Shown in pieces: positions 55,284 through 63,881 of a DNA stretch of 64,000 bases. Position numbers and translations under genes: made by a program. The notes beneath the pieces were generated by a model that ran no database searches, was not told the origin of the DNA, and saw nothing but the letters and a program-made list of their open reading frames with translations. Numbering within the stretch: the stretch's first letter is position 1; the number at the start of each line of letters is the position of its first letter. Location of the stretch: the NCBI RefSeq assembly GCF_004357985.1, contig NZ_SMTF01000014.1:27273-91272 (forward strand). Reading direction: 5' to 3'. This stretch comes from Luteimonas aestuarii. GTDB lineage: Bacteria; Pseudomonadota; Gammaproteobacteria; Xanthomonadales; Xanthomonadaceae.

Positions 55284-58200
55284 GTGAGCACGCCTGCCAG
55301 CCAGTTGCCCGACCACACCCCCGACGCCACGCCGCTGCGTTTCGTCACCGCCGCCAGCCTGTTCGACGGCCACGACGCCGCGATCAACATCATGCGCCGG
55401 CTGATCCAGTCGCAGGGCGCCGAGGTGATCCACCTGGGCCACAACCGCAGCGTCGAGGACGTGGTGCGCGCCGCGCTGCAGGAAGACGCCGACGCCATCG
55501 CGCTGTCCAGCTACCAGGGCGGCCACGTCGAATACTTCAAGTACATGGTGGACATGCTGCGCGAACGCGGCGCGGCGCACATCAAGGTGTTCGGCGGCGG
55601 TGGCGGCACCATCACCCCCGAGGAAATCCGCGAACTCGAGGCCTACGGCGTCGAGCGCATCTACCACCCCAACGACGGCATGAAGATGGGCCTCGTCGAG
55701 ATGATCGAGGACGTGGTGAAGCGGGCGGGGGAGAAAAGGGGTCAGAGTCATTTTTCGGGGAAGGATGTTGGCCAGAGTCGGGGGCACGCCCCGAAAAATG
55801 ACTCTGACCCCTTTTCTCCTTCTCCTTCCCTTGATGACGAAATCGCCATTGGCCGCGTGATGTCCGCCCTCGAAGACGGCACCCTGTCCGACGCCGAGCT
55901 GTCCAGGCTGCGCAAGGAATGGCAACTGGCCGGCGGCAAGACGCCCGTCATCGGCATCACCGGCACCGGTGGCGCCGGCAAGTCGTCGGTCACCGACGAA
56001 CTGCTCAACCGCTTCCTCGCCAGCTTCCCGCAGATGCGCATCGCGGTGGTCAGCGTCGATCCCACCCGCCGCCGCACCGGCGGCGCGCTGCTGGGCGATC
56101 GCATCCGCATGAACTCGCTGCGCAGCCATCGCGTGTACATGCGCTCGATGGCCACGCGCCGGCAGAACGTCGCCACCAACGCCGTGCTGAAGGACTGCAT
56201 CGCCTTCCTGAAGGGCCTGGGCTACGACCTGGTGATCGTGGAGACGGCCGGCATCGGCCAGAGCGATTCGGAGATCGTGGACCTGGTCGACTTCCCGATG
56301 TACGTGATGACCAGCGACTACGGCGCGGCCAGCCAGCTGGAGAAGATCGACATGATCGACTTCGCCGAACTCATCGTGCTGAACAAGTACGACAAGCGCG
56401 GCGCCGAGGACGCCCTGCGCGACGTGCGCAAGCAGTGGAAGCGCAACCGCGTGGCGTTCCAGACCGCCGACGAGGACGTGCCGGTCTACCCCACCATCGC
56501 CAGCCAGTTCAACGACCCCGGCGTGAGCTGGATGTTCGTCAACCTCAACCGACTGCTGCGCGAAAAGCTGTCGCTCCCGGCGGACAAGTGGACGCCCCAC
56601 GTCGACACCGCGCTCAAGGAACCCCGCGCCACCGTGCTGATCCCCGGCGCCCGCGTGCGCTACCTGGCCGAGATCGCCGAGCAGGGCAGGGCCATCAACG
56701 CCGGCATCGAGAAACAGGCCGAAGCCGCCGACCGCGCGCAGTCCTTCTGGCAAGCCCTGCAGGAACTTGAAGACCCGAAGCTGCCGAAGCAACTGGCCTT
56801 GTATGACGACACCGATCTGCTCCTTCCCCCGCGCGCGGGGGAAGGCCGGGATGGGGGCGCTCCTGGTGATGCTGCATCGGCCGCCACCCACCCGAACCCC
56901 AACGCTCTGCCCCTTCCCCCGCCTGCGGGGGAAGGCCGGGATGGGGGCGCTCTTGCTCCCGACCGCTCCCTCCTCACCCTCCGCCAACGCTACAACGACG
57001 CCGTGCAGTCGCTCACCAGCGACAACCTGCGCAACCTGCGCGAATGGCCCGCGCGCCTGAAATCCATCACCGACGACGTCACCGAGTACAACGTCCGCGG
57101 CAAGGCCATCCGCGTCGAGAACTACCGCGACAGCCTCAGCCAGCAGAAGATCCCCAAGATCGCCGCGCCCACCTACAAGTCCTGGGGCGAGCTGCTCACC
57201 TTCCTGGGCAAGGAAAACCTGCCCGGCAGCTACCCCTACACCGGCGGCGTGTACCCCTACCGCCGCACCGGCGAAGACCCCATCCGCATGTTCGCCGGCG
57301 AGGGCACGCCCGAGCGCACCAACCGCCGCTTCCACTACCTCAGCGTCGGCCAGCCCGCCGCGCGCCTGTCCACCGCCTTCGACAGCGTCACCCTCTACGG
57401 CGAGGACCCGGCGCCGCGCCCGGACATCTACGGCAAGATCGGCAACTCCGGCGTCAACGTGCCCACGCTGGACGACATGAAGAAGCTGTACTCCGGCTTC
57501 GACCTGTGCGCGCCCACCACCAGCGTGTCGATGACCATCAACGGCCCGGCGCCGATCATCCTCGCGCTGTTCATGAACACCGCCATCGACCAGCAGGTGG
57601 AGAAATACCTCAAGGCCGACCCCGACCGCTGGGCCGAAGCGCAACAGAAGATCGATGCGTTCTTCGAAGGCCGCGAGCGCCCGCGCTACCACGGCGACCT
57701 GCCGCCGACCAACGACGGCCTGGGCCTGGCCTTCCTCGGCATGACCGGCGACCAGCTGGTGGACGCGGACACCTACGCCCGCATCAAGGCCGAGACCCTG
57801 CAGACCGTGCGCGGCACCGTGCAGGCCGACATCCTCAAGGAAGACCAGGCCCAGAACACCTGCATCTTCAGCACCGAGTTCGCGCTGCGGATGATGGGCG
57901 ACATCCAGCAGTACTTCGTCGACCACAAGGTGCGCAACTTCTATTCGGTCAGCATCTCCGGCTACCACATCGCCGAAGCCGGGGCGAACCCGATCAGCCA
58001 GCTCGCCTTCACCCTCAGCAACGGCTTCACCATCGTCGAGTACTACCTGGCGCGCGGCATGTCGATCGACGACTTCGCGCCCAACCTGTCGTTCTTCTTC
58101 AGCAACGGCATGGACCCGGAGTACACCGTCATCGGCCGCGTCGCCCGCCGCATCTGGGCGCGCGCCATGCGCGAGCGCTACGGCGCCAACGAGCGCAGCC

Positions 58201-58979
58201 AGATGATGAAGTACCACATCCAGACCAGCGGTCGCAGCCTGCACGCGCAGGAAATCCAGTTCAACGACATCCGCACCACGCTGCAGGCGCTGTACGCGCT
58301 GTTCGACAACTGCAACAGCCTGCACACCAACGCCTACGACGAGGCCATCACCACGCCCACCGAGGAATCGGTGCGCCGCGCCGTGGCCATCCAGATGATC
58401 ATCAACAAGGAGCTGGGGCTGAACTTCTGCGAGAACCCCTGGCAGGGCAGCTTCATCGTCGACAAGCTGACCGACATCGTGGAAGAGGCGGTGTACAAGG
58501 AGTTCGAAGCCATCAGCGAGCGCGGCGGCGTGCTGGGCGCCATGGACACCATGTACCAGCGGGGGAAGATCCAGGAAGAGAGCCTGTACTACGAGCACAA
58601 GAAGCACGATGGCAGTCTGCCGCTGGTGGGGGTGAATATGTTCCTGCCGAAGGAGCATGGCGGCGAGGTGGCGACGGAGATCGAGCTGATCCGGAGTACC
58701 GAGGAAGAGAAGGGGCAGCAGATCGCCAACGTGCAGGCGTGGCAGGCGGGCCGGAATTCACTGGCGCCGGAAGGGGAGACCGGGCATGGGCATGTGGTGG
58801 AAGACGCCACCGCCGACGGCGACGCGCACGACGGCCAAGGACTGGCGTATCTTCAGCGCACCGCGCGGGAACGGCGCAACGTGTTCGAGGCGCTGGTGGA
58901 GGCGGTCAAGACCCACTCATTGGGGCAGATCAGTCATGCCTTGTATGACGTGGGTGGGGAGTATCGGCGGAATATGTAA
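55284..58979 (+). CDS. icmF: Fused isobutyryl-CoA mutase with GTPase chaperone domain
   Basis: The B12-dependent enzyme interconverts isobutyryl-CoA and n-butyryl-CoA. Domains in order: B12-binding (residues about 15-145, [16 protein letters not shown]), a MeaB-like GTPase with P-loop GTGGAGKSS (Lys233), a linker, and the mutase TIM barrel from about residue 600 ([73 protein letters not shown]). At 1231 residues it is over 100 longer than usual IcmF. Part of the excess is repeat-derived insertions at about 149-179 and 513-557. The GTG 55284 start gives MSTPASQL; no ATG precedes the B12 domain. Confidence 0.93.
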   Translation: MSTPASQLPDHTPDATPLRFVTAASLFDGHDAAINIMRRLIQSQGAEVIHLGHNRSVEDVVRAALQEDADAIALSSYQGGHVEYFKYMVDMLRERGAAHIKVFGGGGGTITPEEIRELEAYGVERIYHPNDGMKMGLVEMIEDVVKRAGEKRGQSHFSGKDVGQSRGHAPKNDSDPFSPSPSLDDEIAIGRVMSALEDGTLSDAELSRLRKEWQLAGGKTPVIGITGTGGAGKSSVTDELLNRFLASFPQMRIAVVSVDPTRRRTGGALLGDRIRMNSLRSHRVYMRSMATRRQNVATNAVLKDCIAFLKGLGYDLVIVETAGIGQSDSEIVDLVDFPMYVMTSDYGAASQLEKIDMIDFAELIVLNKYDKRGAEDALRDVRKQWKRNRVAFQTADEDVPVYPTIASQFNDPGVSWMFVNLNRLLREKLSLPADKWTPHVDTALKEPRATVLIPGARVRYLAEIAEQGRAINAGIEKQAEAADRAQSFWQALQELEDPKLPKQLALYDDTDLLLPPRAGEGRDGGAPGDAASAATHPNPNALPLPPPAGEGRDGGALAPDRSLLTLRQRYNDAVQSLTSDNLRNLREWPARLKSITDDVTEYNVRGKAIRVENYRDSLSQQKIPKIAAPTYKSWGELLTFLGKENLPGSYPYTGGVYPYRRTGEDPIRMFAGEGTPERTNRRFHYLSVGQPAARLSTAFDSVTLYGEDPAPRPDIYGKIGNSGVNVPTLDDMKKLYSGFDLCAPTTSVSMTINGPAPIILALFMNTAIDQQVEKYLKADPDRWAEAQQKIDAFFEGRERPRYHGDLPPTNDGLGLAFLGMTGDQLVDADTYARIKAETLQTVRGTVQADILKEDQAQNTCIFSTEFALRMMGDIQQYFVDHKVRNFYSVSISGYHIAEAGANPISQLAFTLSNGFTIVEYYLARGMSIDDFAPNLSFFFSNGMDPEYTVIGRVARRIWARAMRERYGANERSQMMKYHIQTSGRSLHAQEIQFNDIRTTLQALYALFDNCNSLHTNAYDEAITTPTEESVRRAVAIQMIINKELGLNFCENPWQGSFIVDKLTDIVEEAVYKEFEAISERGGVLGAMDTMYQRGKIQEESLYYEHKKHDGSLPLVGVNMFLPKEHGGEVATEIELIRSTEEEKGQQIANVQAWQAGRNSLAPEGETGHGHVVEDATADGDAHDGQGLAYLQRTARERRNVFEALVEAVKTHSLGQISHALYDVGGEYRRNM
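55730..55819. repeat. Perfect 31-bp inverted repeat inserted in frame in icmF
   Basis: Arms 55730-55760 and 55789-55819 are exact complements (core GGGGTCAGAGTCATTTTTCG) around a 28-base loop. The whole element spans 90 bases, 30 codons, and encodes the hydrophilic segment [20 protein letters not shown] between the B12 and GTPase domains. The core resembles the GGGTCAG-type sequences around the RAYT at 62 kb, suggesting a REP/MITE-like origin. Confidence 0.93.
56821..56862 (+). repeat. In-frame palindromic repeat in icmF, copy 1
   Basis: CCTTCCCCCGC forms a stem with GCGGGGGAAGG, followed by CCGGGATGGGGGCGCTC. It encodes [13 protein letters not shown] within the linker after the GTPase domain. 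The family is the same as the efpL leader repeat (35101). Confidence 0.88.
56911..56952 (+). repeat. In-frame palindromic repeat in icmF, copy 2
   Basis: Almost identical to copy 1, offset by exactly 90 bases (30 codons), encoding [13 protein letters not shown]. The stem loop is CTGC rather than GCGC. Both copies keep the reading frame open and are separated by a stretch encoding [16 protein letters not shown]. Confidence 0.88.
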
Positions 58980-59027
58980 TCGTCAAGAATGAACACTGAC
59001 GGACGAACTTGAGAGCGGGGATGAAGT

Positions 59028-60938
59028 ATGGCTGCAGGGGAGCTTGGCGCGGGACTCGTGATCGTTGGCGCGGTAGTCAAGGGCGCAACAAGTGCGCTTG
59101 TTTCGAAGTACTTTGATCAGATCGTTAGCCCGTTTCTTCGCGGAATATCTGGGCTAAGAAACCAGCAGGTCATTAAGAAAAATTTGTTTCGATACATTAA
59201 GAGTGTTGAGTATCGCACGCGCACTCTCCCGTCGATCGCTATTCCATCTGGCGTTTTTCAGCTCGAGAGCGTGTATGAACCACTGACGGTTCGAAGTGAG
59301 AGTGATGGCTCTCTCTACGAGGTCGACAGCTATCCGAGAGGTCTGTTTTCGCATAGTAGGTGCGTGGCGCTCACAGATGACGCAGGGATGGGCAAGTCGA
59401 CACTTGCCAAGTTCATTGTGCGTTCTGCAATAAACGAGGGACGGAGCATCCCATTACTCGTCGAGTTGCGCCGACTGCGCGCTGGAGTGAGTATCGTTGA
59501 TTCATTATGTTCCGAGCTTGCTGGCGGCGACTCATCTAGTTCGGCCGGTACGGAGCTCATCAATCTGTTTGCCAACGGAAATTTTGTATTCGTTTTTGAT
59601 GGTTATGATGAGCTCGAAGATGAAATAAGAGGGAAGATCACGGACGAGATAAATGAATTGGCAGCTAGATTTGTTTTTTGCTATTTCTTGCTCACTTCAA
59701 GGAAGGAGTACGGCAGCGCATTGTTTCCAGAGTTTGCGCACTTTGAAATTTGTAAACTTTCAGAGGAGCAGGCTCATTCCCTTATTAGGCGCTACGATCA
59801 AGGCCGAGGCCTTGCAAAACCTCTTTTGAACAAGATTGAAGAAGCGGAGGTTCATGACTTTCTTGGGAATCCTTTGCTGGTTACGCTGCTTTACAAGGCA
59901 TTTGACTATCGGCAGTCCATCCCTCCGAAGCGTTCCATATTCTTTCGACAGGTCTATGAAGCACTTTTTCAAGACCATGATCTAAGTAAGGGCGGTAGCT
60001 TCGAGCGCAAGAAGCAATGCGCTCTCGATGTCGATGATTTTCATAAAGTCTTGCGTTCATTAGGGTTCATTACATTCAAGTCTGGGCGGGTCTCTTACTC
60101 GCCAGAAGAGTTCAGCGAGCACCTGAAAGCAGCGGTAGAGAGGTCGTCAATTAGTAGTGATTGGCAGAAGATTAGGCAAGATCTAATTCAGGCGGTGCCG
60201 ATTTTTGCGAAGGATGGTGTCGAGTATCGATGGTCGCATAAATCTTTTCAGGAGTACTTTGCAGCTCAATATCTGGCGATCGATCTCGCGAGTCGAAGGG
60301 AAGAGGCGCTGAGGAAAATATTTCAGAGCTCTGATGTTTTGAGGTTTAGGGAAGTCCTGAGGTTCATTGCTGAAGCGGATTTGGCTCTCGTGCGAGAGAT
60401 TTGTATCGACCCGTTATTGCGATCTGCGTGCAGTGGCGGTGGCTCGGACGACGATATCGCGATCGAGTGTATTTTTGCTTCTGCAGATGTTTTCTATGTT
60501 GGCGGGTTTCGTGGAGCTGGTCGAGGAAACTTTGAGCGGGTTTCTGTGCAGAAGTATGTTCATGAGAGGCTGGGTTTTGACACGTCAAAGAACGTTACTC
60601 GAACGGTGACGAGTCGTGCTGATGGTGGCGCCATTCTTGTGGCATTGAAGGAGAATGGACTGCGGTTTATTCTTTTATCTTCTCTTGATCCAGAGAACTT
60701 TGGTGGATCTCGCCGAGCCGCCGAATCCAAGCTTTTCTTGTACTGGCGAGAGCGCTTTCAGGACGACGATGTGCATTTGAATGGCGTCGCGAGCAGCCTC
60801 ACTGGCGATGAGGCAGTGACAGCACTGGCGTCTGCAACGAATCTTCCAGTCGTCACTCGGACCACAATCAACGCAGTTCGGAGCGCAGCTGAAGCCAGAA
60901 AAGCGGCAATGGCGACTTCAGTGCTTGATGATTTTTGA
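59028..60938 (+). CDS. NACHT-domain NTPase (bacterial NLR-like), candidate antiviral protein
   Basis: The 636-residue STAND-type ATPase has a short hydrophobic N-terminus (GAGLVIVGAVVKGA), a Walker A (DDAGMGKST, Lys123), a Walker B of NACHT form (FVFVFDGYDELED, Asp191), a sensor segment YFLLTSRKEYG and the NACHT winged-helix motif WSHKSFQEYFAAQYLA. The last 170 residues (from about SACSGGG) have no recognised effector or repeat domain. Similar short-C-terminus bacterial NACHT proteins act in phage defence. Base composition and codon use are clearly more AT-rich than icmF upstream, which supports horizontal transfer. The function is inferred. Confidence 0.85.
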   Translation: MAAGELGAGLVIVGAVVKGATSALVSKYFDQIVSPFLRGISGLRNQQVIKKNLFRYIKSVEYRTRTLPSIAIPSGVFQLESVYEPLTVRSESDGSLYEVDSYPRGLFSHSRCVALTDDAGMGKSTLAKFIVRSAINEGRSIPLLVELRRLRAGVSIVDSLCSELAGGDSSSSAGTELINLFANGNFVFVFDGYDELEDEIRGKITDEINELAARFVFCYFLLTSRKEYGSALFPEFAHFEICKLSEEQAHSLIRRYDQGRGLAKPLLNKIEEAEVHDFLGNPLLVTLLYKAFDYRQSIPPKRSIFFRQVYEALFQDHDLSKGGSFERKKQCALDVDDFHKVLRSLGFITFKSGRVSYSPEEFSEHLKAAVERSSISSDWQKIRQDLIQAVPIFAKDGVEYRWSHKSFQEYFAAQYLAIDLASRREEALRKIFQSSDVLRFREVLRFIAEADLALVREICIDPLLRSACSGGGSDDDIAIECIFASADVFYVGGFRGAGRGNFERVSVQKYVHERLGFDTSKNVTRTVTSRADGGAILVALKENGLRFILLSSLDPENFGGSRRAAESKLFLYWRERFQDDDVHLNGVASSLTGDEAVTALASATNLPVVTRTTINAVRSAAEARKAAMATSVLDDF

Positions 60939-60945
60939 GATTAGA

Positions 60946-61110
60946 AAAAGGGGGTCAGGAGTCAGAAAAAATGGGTCAGGTACATTTTTCCAGTCGAGGT
61001 CTGCCGCGTGGGCGGATCTCCATGCTGCGGCCGATGAGAGCTTCGATCCTGACAGAGAAGGCATCAGGGACAATTGTCAGGGAAAGGGGTCAGGTTCAAT
61101 TTCTGGTTGG
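60946..61110. repeat. Degenerate REP-type half-sites between the NACHT and zinc-ribbon genes
   Basis: The 207-base gap 60939-61145 holds AAAAAGGGGGTCAGGAGTCAG, ATGGGTCAGGTACATTTTTCC, CAGGGACAATTGTCAGGG and AAAGGGGTCAGGTTCAATTT. These share the GGGTCAG...CAATTT core with the RAYT termini at 62057 and 63671 and with the icmF insertion. No gene fits; these look like scars of repeated RAYT-linked insertions. Confidence 0.7.
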
Positions 61111-61145
61111 ATAAATGGTAGTTAGCTTCGTGAGGAGGAGATACG

Positions 61146-62018
61146 ATGGCTGATACGGCAAAGGTCGAAGAGGAAATCGAGTATGTCGCGTACACCGACT
61201 TCATGGAAAGCACCCCACCTGGTCAGCTTCGCGACATAGCTGCAATGGCCAAATGGGGGTACGTGTATTCTGAGGGCAAGGCCGCTCACATTCTTCTTAC
61301 ACCCGAAATCCAGTTGCACTGTCCTGATGACTCATGCAACGGCATGCGATTCTTCCGCTGCACGTCTCGCACGGAGCAAATATTAGGTACCTCATATTCA
61401 TTTCTCTATCTGACCTACCGCTGCTCAAACTGTCAGAAATTCGAGAAAACATTTGCACTTGCGGCTTCTGCCAAGGAAGACGGAAAGGCGGAGGGCCAGC
61501 TCTATAAGTTTGGCGAGCTACCGCCATTTGGTCCACCTACTCCCCCCAAGCTGATGAAGCTGATTGGGCCCGATAGAGAAGACTTCTTGAAGGGTCGCCG
61601 CTGTGAAAATCAGGGGCTTGGCGTTGGAGCGTTTATATATTATCGACGCGTTGTAGAGTCTCAAAAAAATCGAATTCTTGAGGAGATCGTCAAAGTCTCA
61701 GAGAAGCTTGGAGCACCTGCTGAAAAGCTCGCAACACTGAGATCGGCGATTGCGGAGACTCAGTTTACGAGAGCACTGGACATGGCAAAGGATGTGCTTC
61801 CTGAAAGCCTCTTGATCAATGGGCATAGTCCAATCAAGCTCCTGCACTCAGCGCTAAGCGATGGTGTTCACGCTCGCACAGATGGGGAGTGCATGGATCT
61901 CGCCAGTAGCATTCGGATTGTGTTGGGAGAGTTGTCTGATCGGCTCTCGCAAGCTCTGAAAGACGAGGCGGAGCTAGCTAAAGCGCTATCAACGTTGCTC
62001 AATCGGTCACAAGGCTAA
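61146..62018 (+). CDS. Zinc-finger protein of unknown function in the accessory island
   Basis: The 290-residue protein has an N-terminal part with a four-cysteine zinc-site candidate (HCPDDSC ... RCSNCQK), a proline-rich turn (GELPPFGPPTPPKL), then a helical C-terminal half starting GLGVGAFIYYRRVVESQK. The tail SPIKLLHSALSDGVHARTDG vaguely recalls the end of DUF4145/HEPN-like domains. A ribosome-binding site GAGGAGA lies 4 bases before ATG 61146. The base composition is lower in GC than the core chromosome. I do not assign a function; it may partner the NACHT gene 207 bases upstream. Confidence 0.7.
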   Translation: MADTAKVEEEIEYVAYTDFMESTPPGQLRDIAAMAKWGYVYSEGKAAHILLTPEIQLHCPDDSCNGMRFFRCTSRTEQILGTSYSFLYLTYRCSNCQKFEKTFALAASAKEDGKAEGQLYKFGELPPFGPPTPPKLMKLIGPDREDFLKGRRCENQGLGVGAFIYYRRVVESQKNRILEEIVKVSEKLGAPAEKLATLRSAIAETQFTRALDMAKDVLPESLLINGHSPIKLLHSALSDGVHARTDGECMDLASSIRIVLGELSDRLSQALKDEAELAKALSTLLNRSQG

Positions 62019-62056
62019 CAAGCAGAAAAAGGTGTCAGGACGGAAAGAAGGAAGGT

Positions 62057-62866
62057 AAAAGGTGTCAGGGACAATTACCCACTGCTGGTGAGGGATTTTC
62101 CTACGCTGACTCCAAGGGGAGCCTGATGTAGCCGCGAAGGCGATTCGGTGATGCTGGGCCATGGCCCGTCAACCGCGTTTCGACCTTGCAGGAGTGCCGC
62201 AGCATGTCGTACAGCGCGGGAACAACCGGTTGCCTTGCTTCCTGGACGACGATGACCGCCAACGGTATCTGCAATGCCTGCGGCAGGGCCTTGCCAGGTT
62301 CGACTGCCAACTTCATGCCTATGTGTTGATGAGCAACCACGTGCATCTGCTGTTGACGCCTGCCAGCGCTGGGGCGGTGTCGCGGCTGATGCATACGTTC
62401 GCGCGCAACTACACCGGGCTGTTCAACGGGCGCCATGGTCGTACGGGCACATTGTGGGAAGGGCGGTTCAAGGCCTGCCTTGTCGACTCGGACCCGTGCT
62501 TCCCGGCGTGCAGCCGCTACATCGAGCACAATCCGGTGCGCGCTTGGATGGTGGCCAGGCCTGCCGACTATCCCTGGTCGAGCCATGGGGGAACGGCGGA
62601 TACCGGAAGGATCCCCTGCTGGTCCCGCACCCCGGGTACCTGGCGCTGGGATCGGATCCGTCCGAGCGCGCGGCGGCCTACCGCACTATCGTGGCGGAAG
62701 GTGTGGAGGATGTTCTGGTCGCGGAGATCCGGGCCCACTTGCAGCAGCAGAAGGCGTTGGGAACGGACAGGTTCCAGGCGTGGGTCACGCAGCGCATGGG
62801 CAAGTTCGCGGGACTGCGAGCCAGGGGCAGGCCGCCGGCCCGCGGCAATTGTCCCTGCCACCTTTT
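62057..62866 (+). mobile_element. RAYT transposon-like unit with terminal inverted repeats
   Basis: The left end AAAAGGTGTCAGGGACAATT (62057-62076) and the right end at 62847-62866 are inverted copies with one mismatch over 20 bases. They enclose a single REP-associated transposase frame (now frameshifted). A second left end with matching downstream DNA occurs at 63671. Size is about 810 bp. Confidence 0.82.
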
Positions 62867-62870
62867 CTAG
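62161..62870 (+). pseudogene. REP-associated tyrosine transposase (RAYT, IS200-like), frameshifted
   Basis: The N-terminal part (ATG 62161) reads as a Y1/HUH transposase: QHVVQRGNNRLPCFLDDDD, the HUH motif MSNHVHLLLTP, catalytic Tyr in ARNYTGLF, LWEGRFKACLVDSD, YIEHNPVRAWMV and PWSSHG. After a GGGGG run near 62587-62591 the conserved C-terminus (DPLLVPHPGYLALGSDPSER, then RAAAYRTIVAEGVED) continues in the -1 frame to a stop near 62870. A one-base deletion in the G run, or slippage there, would explain it. The intact protein would be about 235 residues. RAYTs mobilise or maintain REP repeats, several of which occur in this window. Confidence 0.87.
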
Positions 62871-62922
62871 ATTTTAAATTTACATGAAAAATAATTGTAT
62901 CAAAATCGGGTATTCTCATAAA

Positions 62923-63423
62923 CTAAATAATAAAAAAATCACAATCTTCAATAGTTGCGGGATAAGCAAAACCATTTATATAATCATAATCTAAACCTTC
63001 CTTAATTCTATCTAATTCCTCTTTTGTTATTTTTTTTGAAATCAATACGAGAAAAGAGCCGAATGCATCATAAACTACATTGGCATAATCTACGGGAGAG
63101 GTATCATTATTTATCATCTTTGATACTACTCTTAGTACTGCAAATTTCAAATTGCCTTGTATATTAAACTTAGGTTCTGGTCTAAATTTATTTATTTCTG
63201 TATTAAAAGAAGAATCAGTAAAAAATTTATGCTTTTCTGCATTAAATTTTATCAATGACAATGTTAAATCGTAATCATATTTATCATCGGTCATTACTTC
63301 CTTTTGTTGCAGTAAATTGTCATATATATATGACCAAACATATTCTCTAACTTTTGAGTTAATTTTTGGTGCATCTCCAATATCATCTTTTGAAATCATC
63401 GATTTTATTAGTACTGCGCTCAT
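62923..63423 (-). CDS. Probable immunity protein, AT-rich
   Basis: The 166-residue acidic/lysine-rich protein (MSAVLIKSMISKDDIGDAPK...) belongs to no family I recognise. Its ATG at 63423 follows the stop of a toxin-tip remnant (63427-63429) by 3 bases, the classic arrangement of a polymorphic toxin C-terminus and its immunity gene. DNA composition is strikingly AT-rich compared with the rest of the window, typical of such horizontally exchanged cassettes. It seems intact. The role is inferred from position, size and composition. Confidence 0.7.
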   Translation of the reverse strand: MSAVLIKSMISKDDIGDAPKINSKVREYVWSYIYDNLLQQKEVMTDDKYDYDLTLSLIKFNAEKHKFFTDSSFNTEINKFRPEPKFNIQGNLKFAVLRVVSKMINNDTSPVDYANVVYDAFGSFLVLISKKITKEELDRIKEGLDYDYINGFAYPATIEDCDFFII

Positions 63424-63426
63424 TAT

Positions 63427-63656
63427 TTATATTCTAGTGATGTGCATTTTTTTCATTTTTAAATCTTTTTTCAAGTCATGCACTCCATTGAAATCATCTG
63501 CTAATGGACCAAGATGACCATGTGCTTTGTTTCCAGAAGGCACTTTCCCCGTTGCATCAACATGTGCTTGAATAGCATCTGTTCCAATTTTTCTCATATC
63601 ACCAGTAGATGTCTGAGGATAACGAGTTGTTGCAACTTCAACGTCATCGTAATTGA
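63427..63656 (-). pseudogene. C-terminal fragment of a polymorphic toxin
   Basis: In the minus-strand frame ending at TAA 63427-63429, about 75 residues stay open with no usable start. The sequence begins NYDDVEVATTRYPQTSTGD and continues to QAHVDATGKVPSGNKAHG and ADDFNGVHDLKKDL, ending HITRI. The compact, charged, His-containing tip, the absence of a start, and the immunity-like gene directly after indicate a truncated Rhs/CDI/filamentous-haemagglutinin-type toxin tip. Its 5' side is cut by the second RAYT end at 63671. The enzymatic class is unknown. Confidence 0.65.
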
Positions 63657-63670
63657 GAAAAGGTGTTGAG

Positions 63671-63881
63671 AAAAGGTGTCAGGGACAATTGCCCACTGCT
63701 GGTGAGGGATTTTCCTACGCTGACTCCAAGGGGAGCCTGATGTAGCCGCGAAGGCGATTCGGTGATGCTGGGCCATGGCCCGTCAACCGCGTTTCGACCT
63801 TGCAGGAGTGCCGCAGCACGTTGTGCAGCGCGGGAACAACCGGTTGCCATGCTTCCTGGACGACGGCGACCGCCAGAGGTA
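63671..63881 (+). pseudogene. Second RAYT copy, truncated by an IS
   Basis: The left end at 63671 and the following 200 bases repeat 62057-62267 with few changes: the same leader and the same start MARQPRFDLAGVPQHVVQRGNNRLPCFLDD from ATG 63777. Homology stops at about 63881, where IS3-type DNA begins. The gene is therefore interrupted after about 35 codons. Confidence 0.85.

Noticed and set aside
55730..55819. Intein or intron within icmF
   Set aside because: At 30 codons it is far too short for an intein, has no splicing motifs, and the perfect inverted repeat explains it better.
56821..56952. Possible CRISPR-like array in icmF
   Set aside because: Only two repeat copies, both palindromic with a coding spacer, and no cas genes nearby.
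55203..58658. Long open frame on the minus strand opposite icmF (over 1100 codons)
   Set aside because: It mirrors the GC-rich third-position pattern of icmF, has no recognisable domains, and icmF itself is unmistakable.
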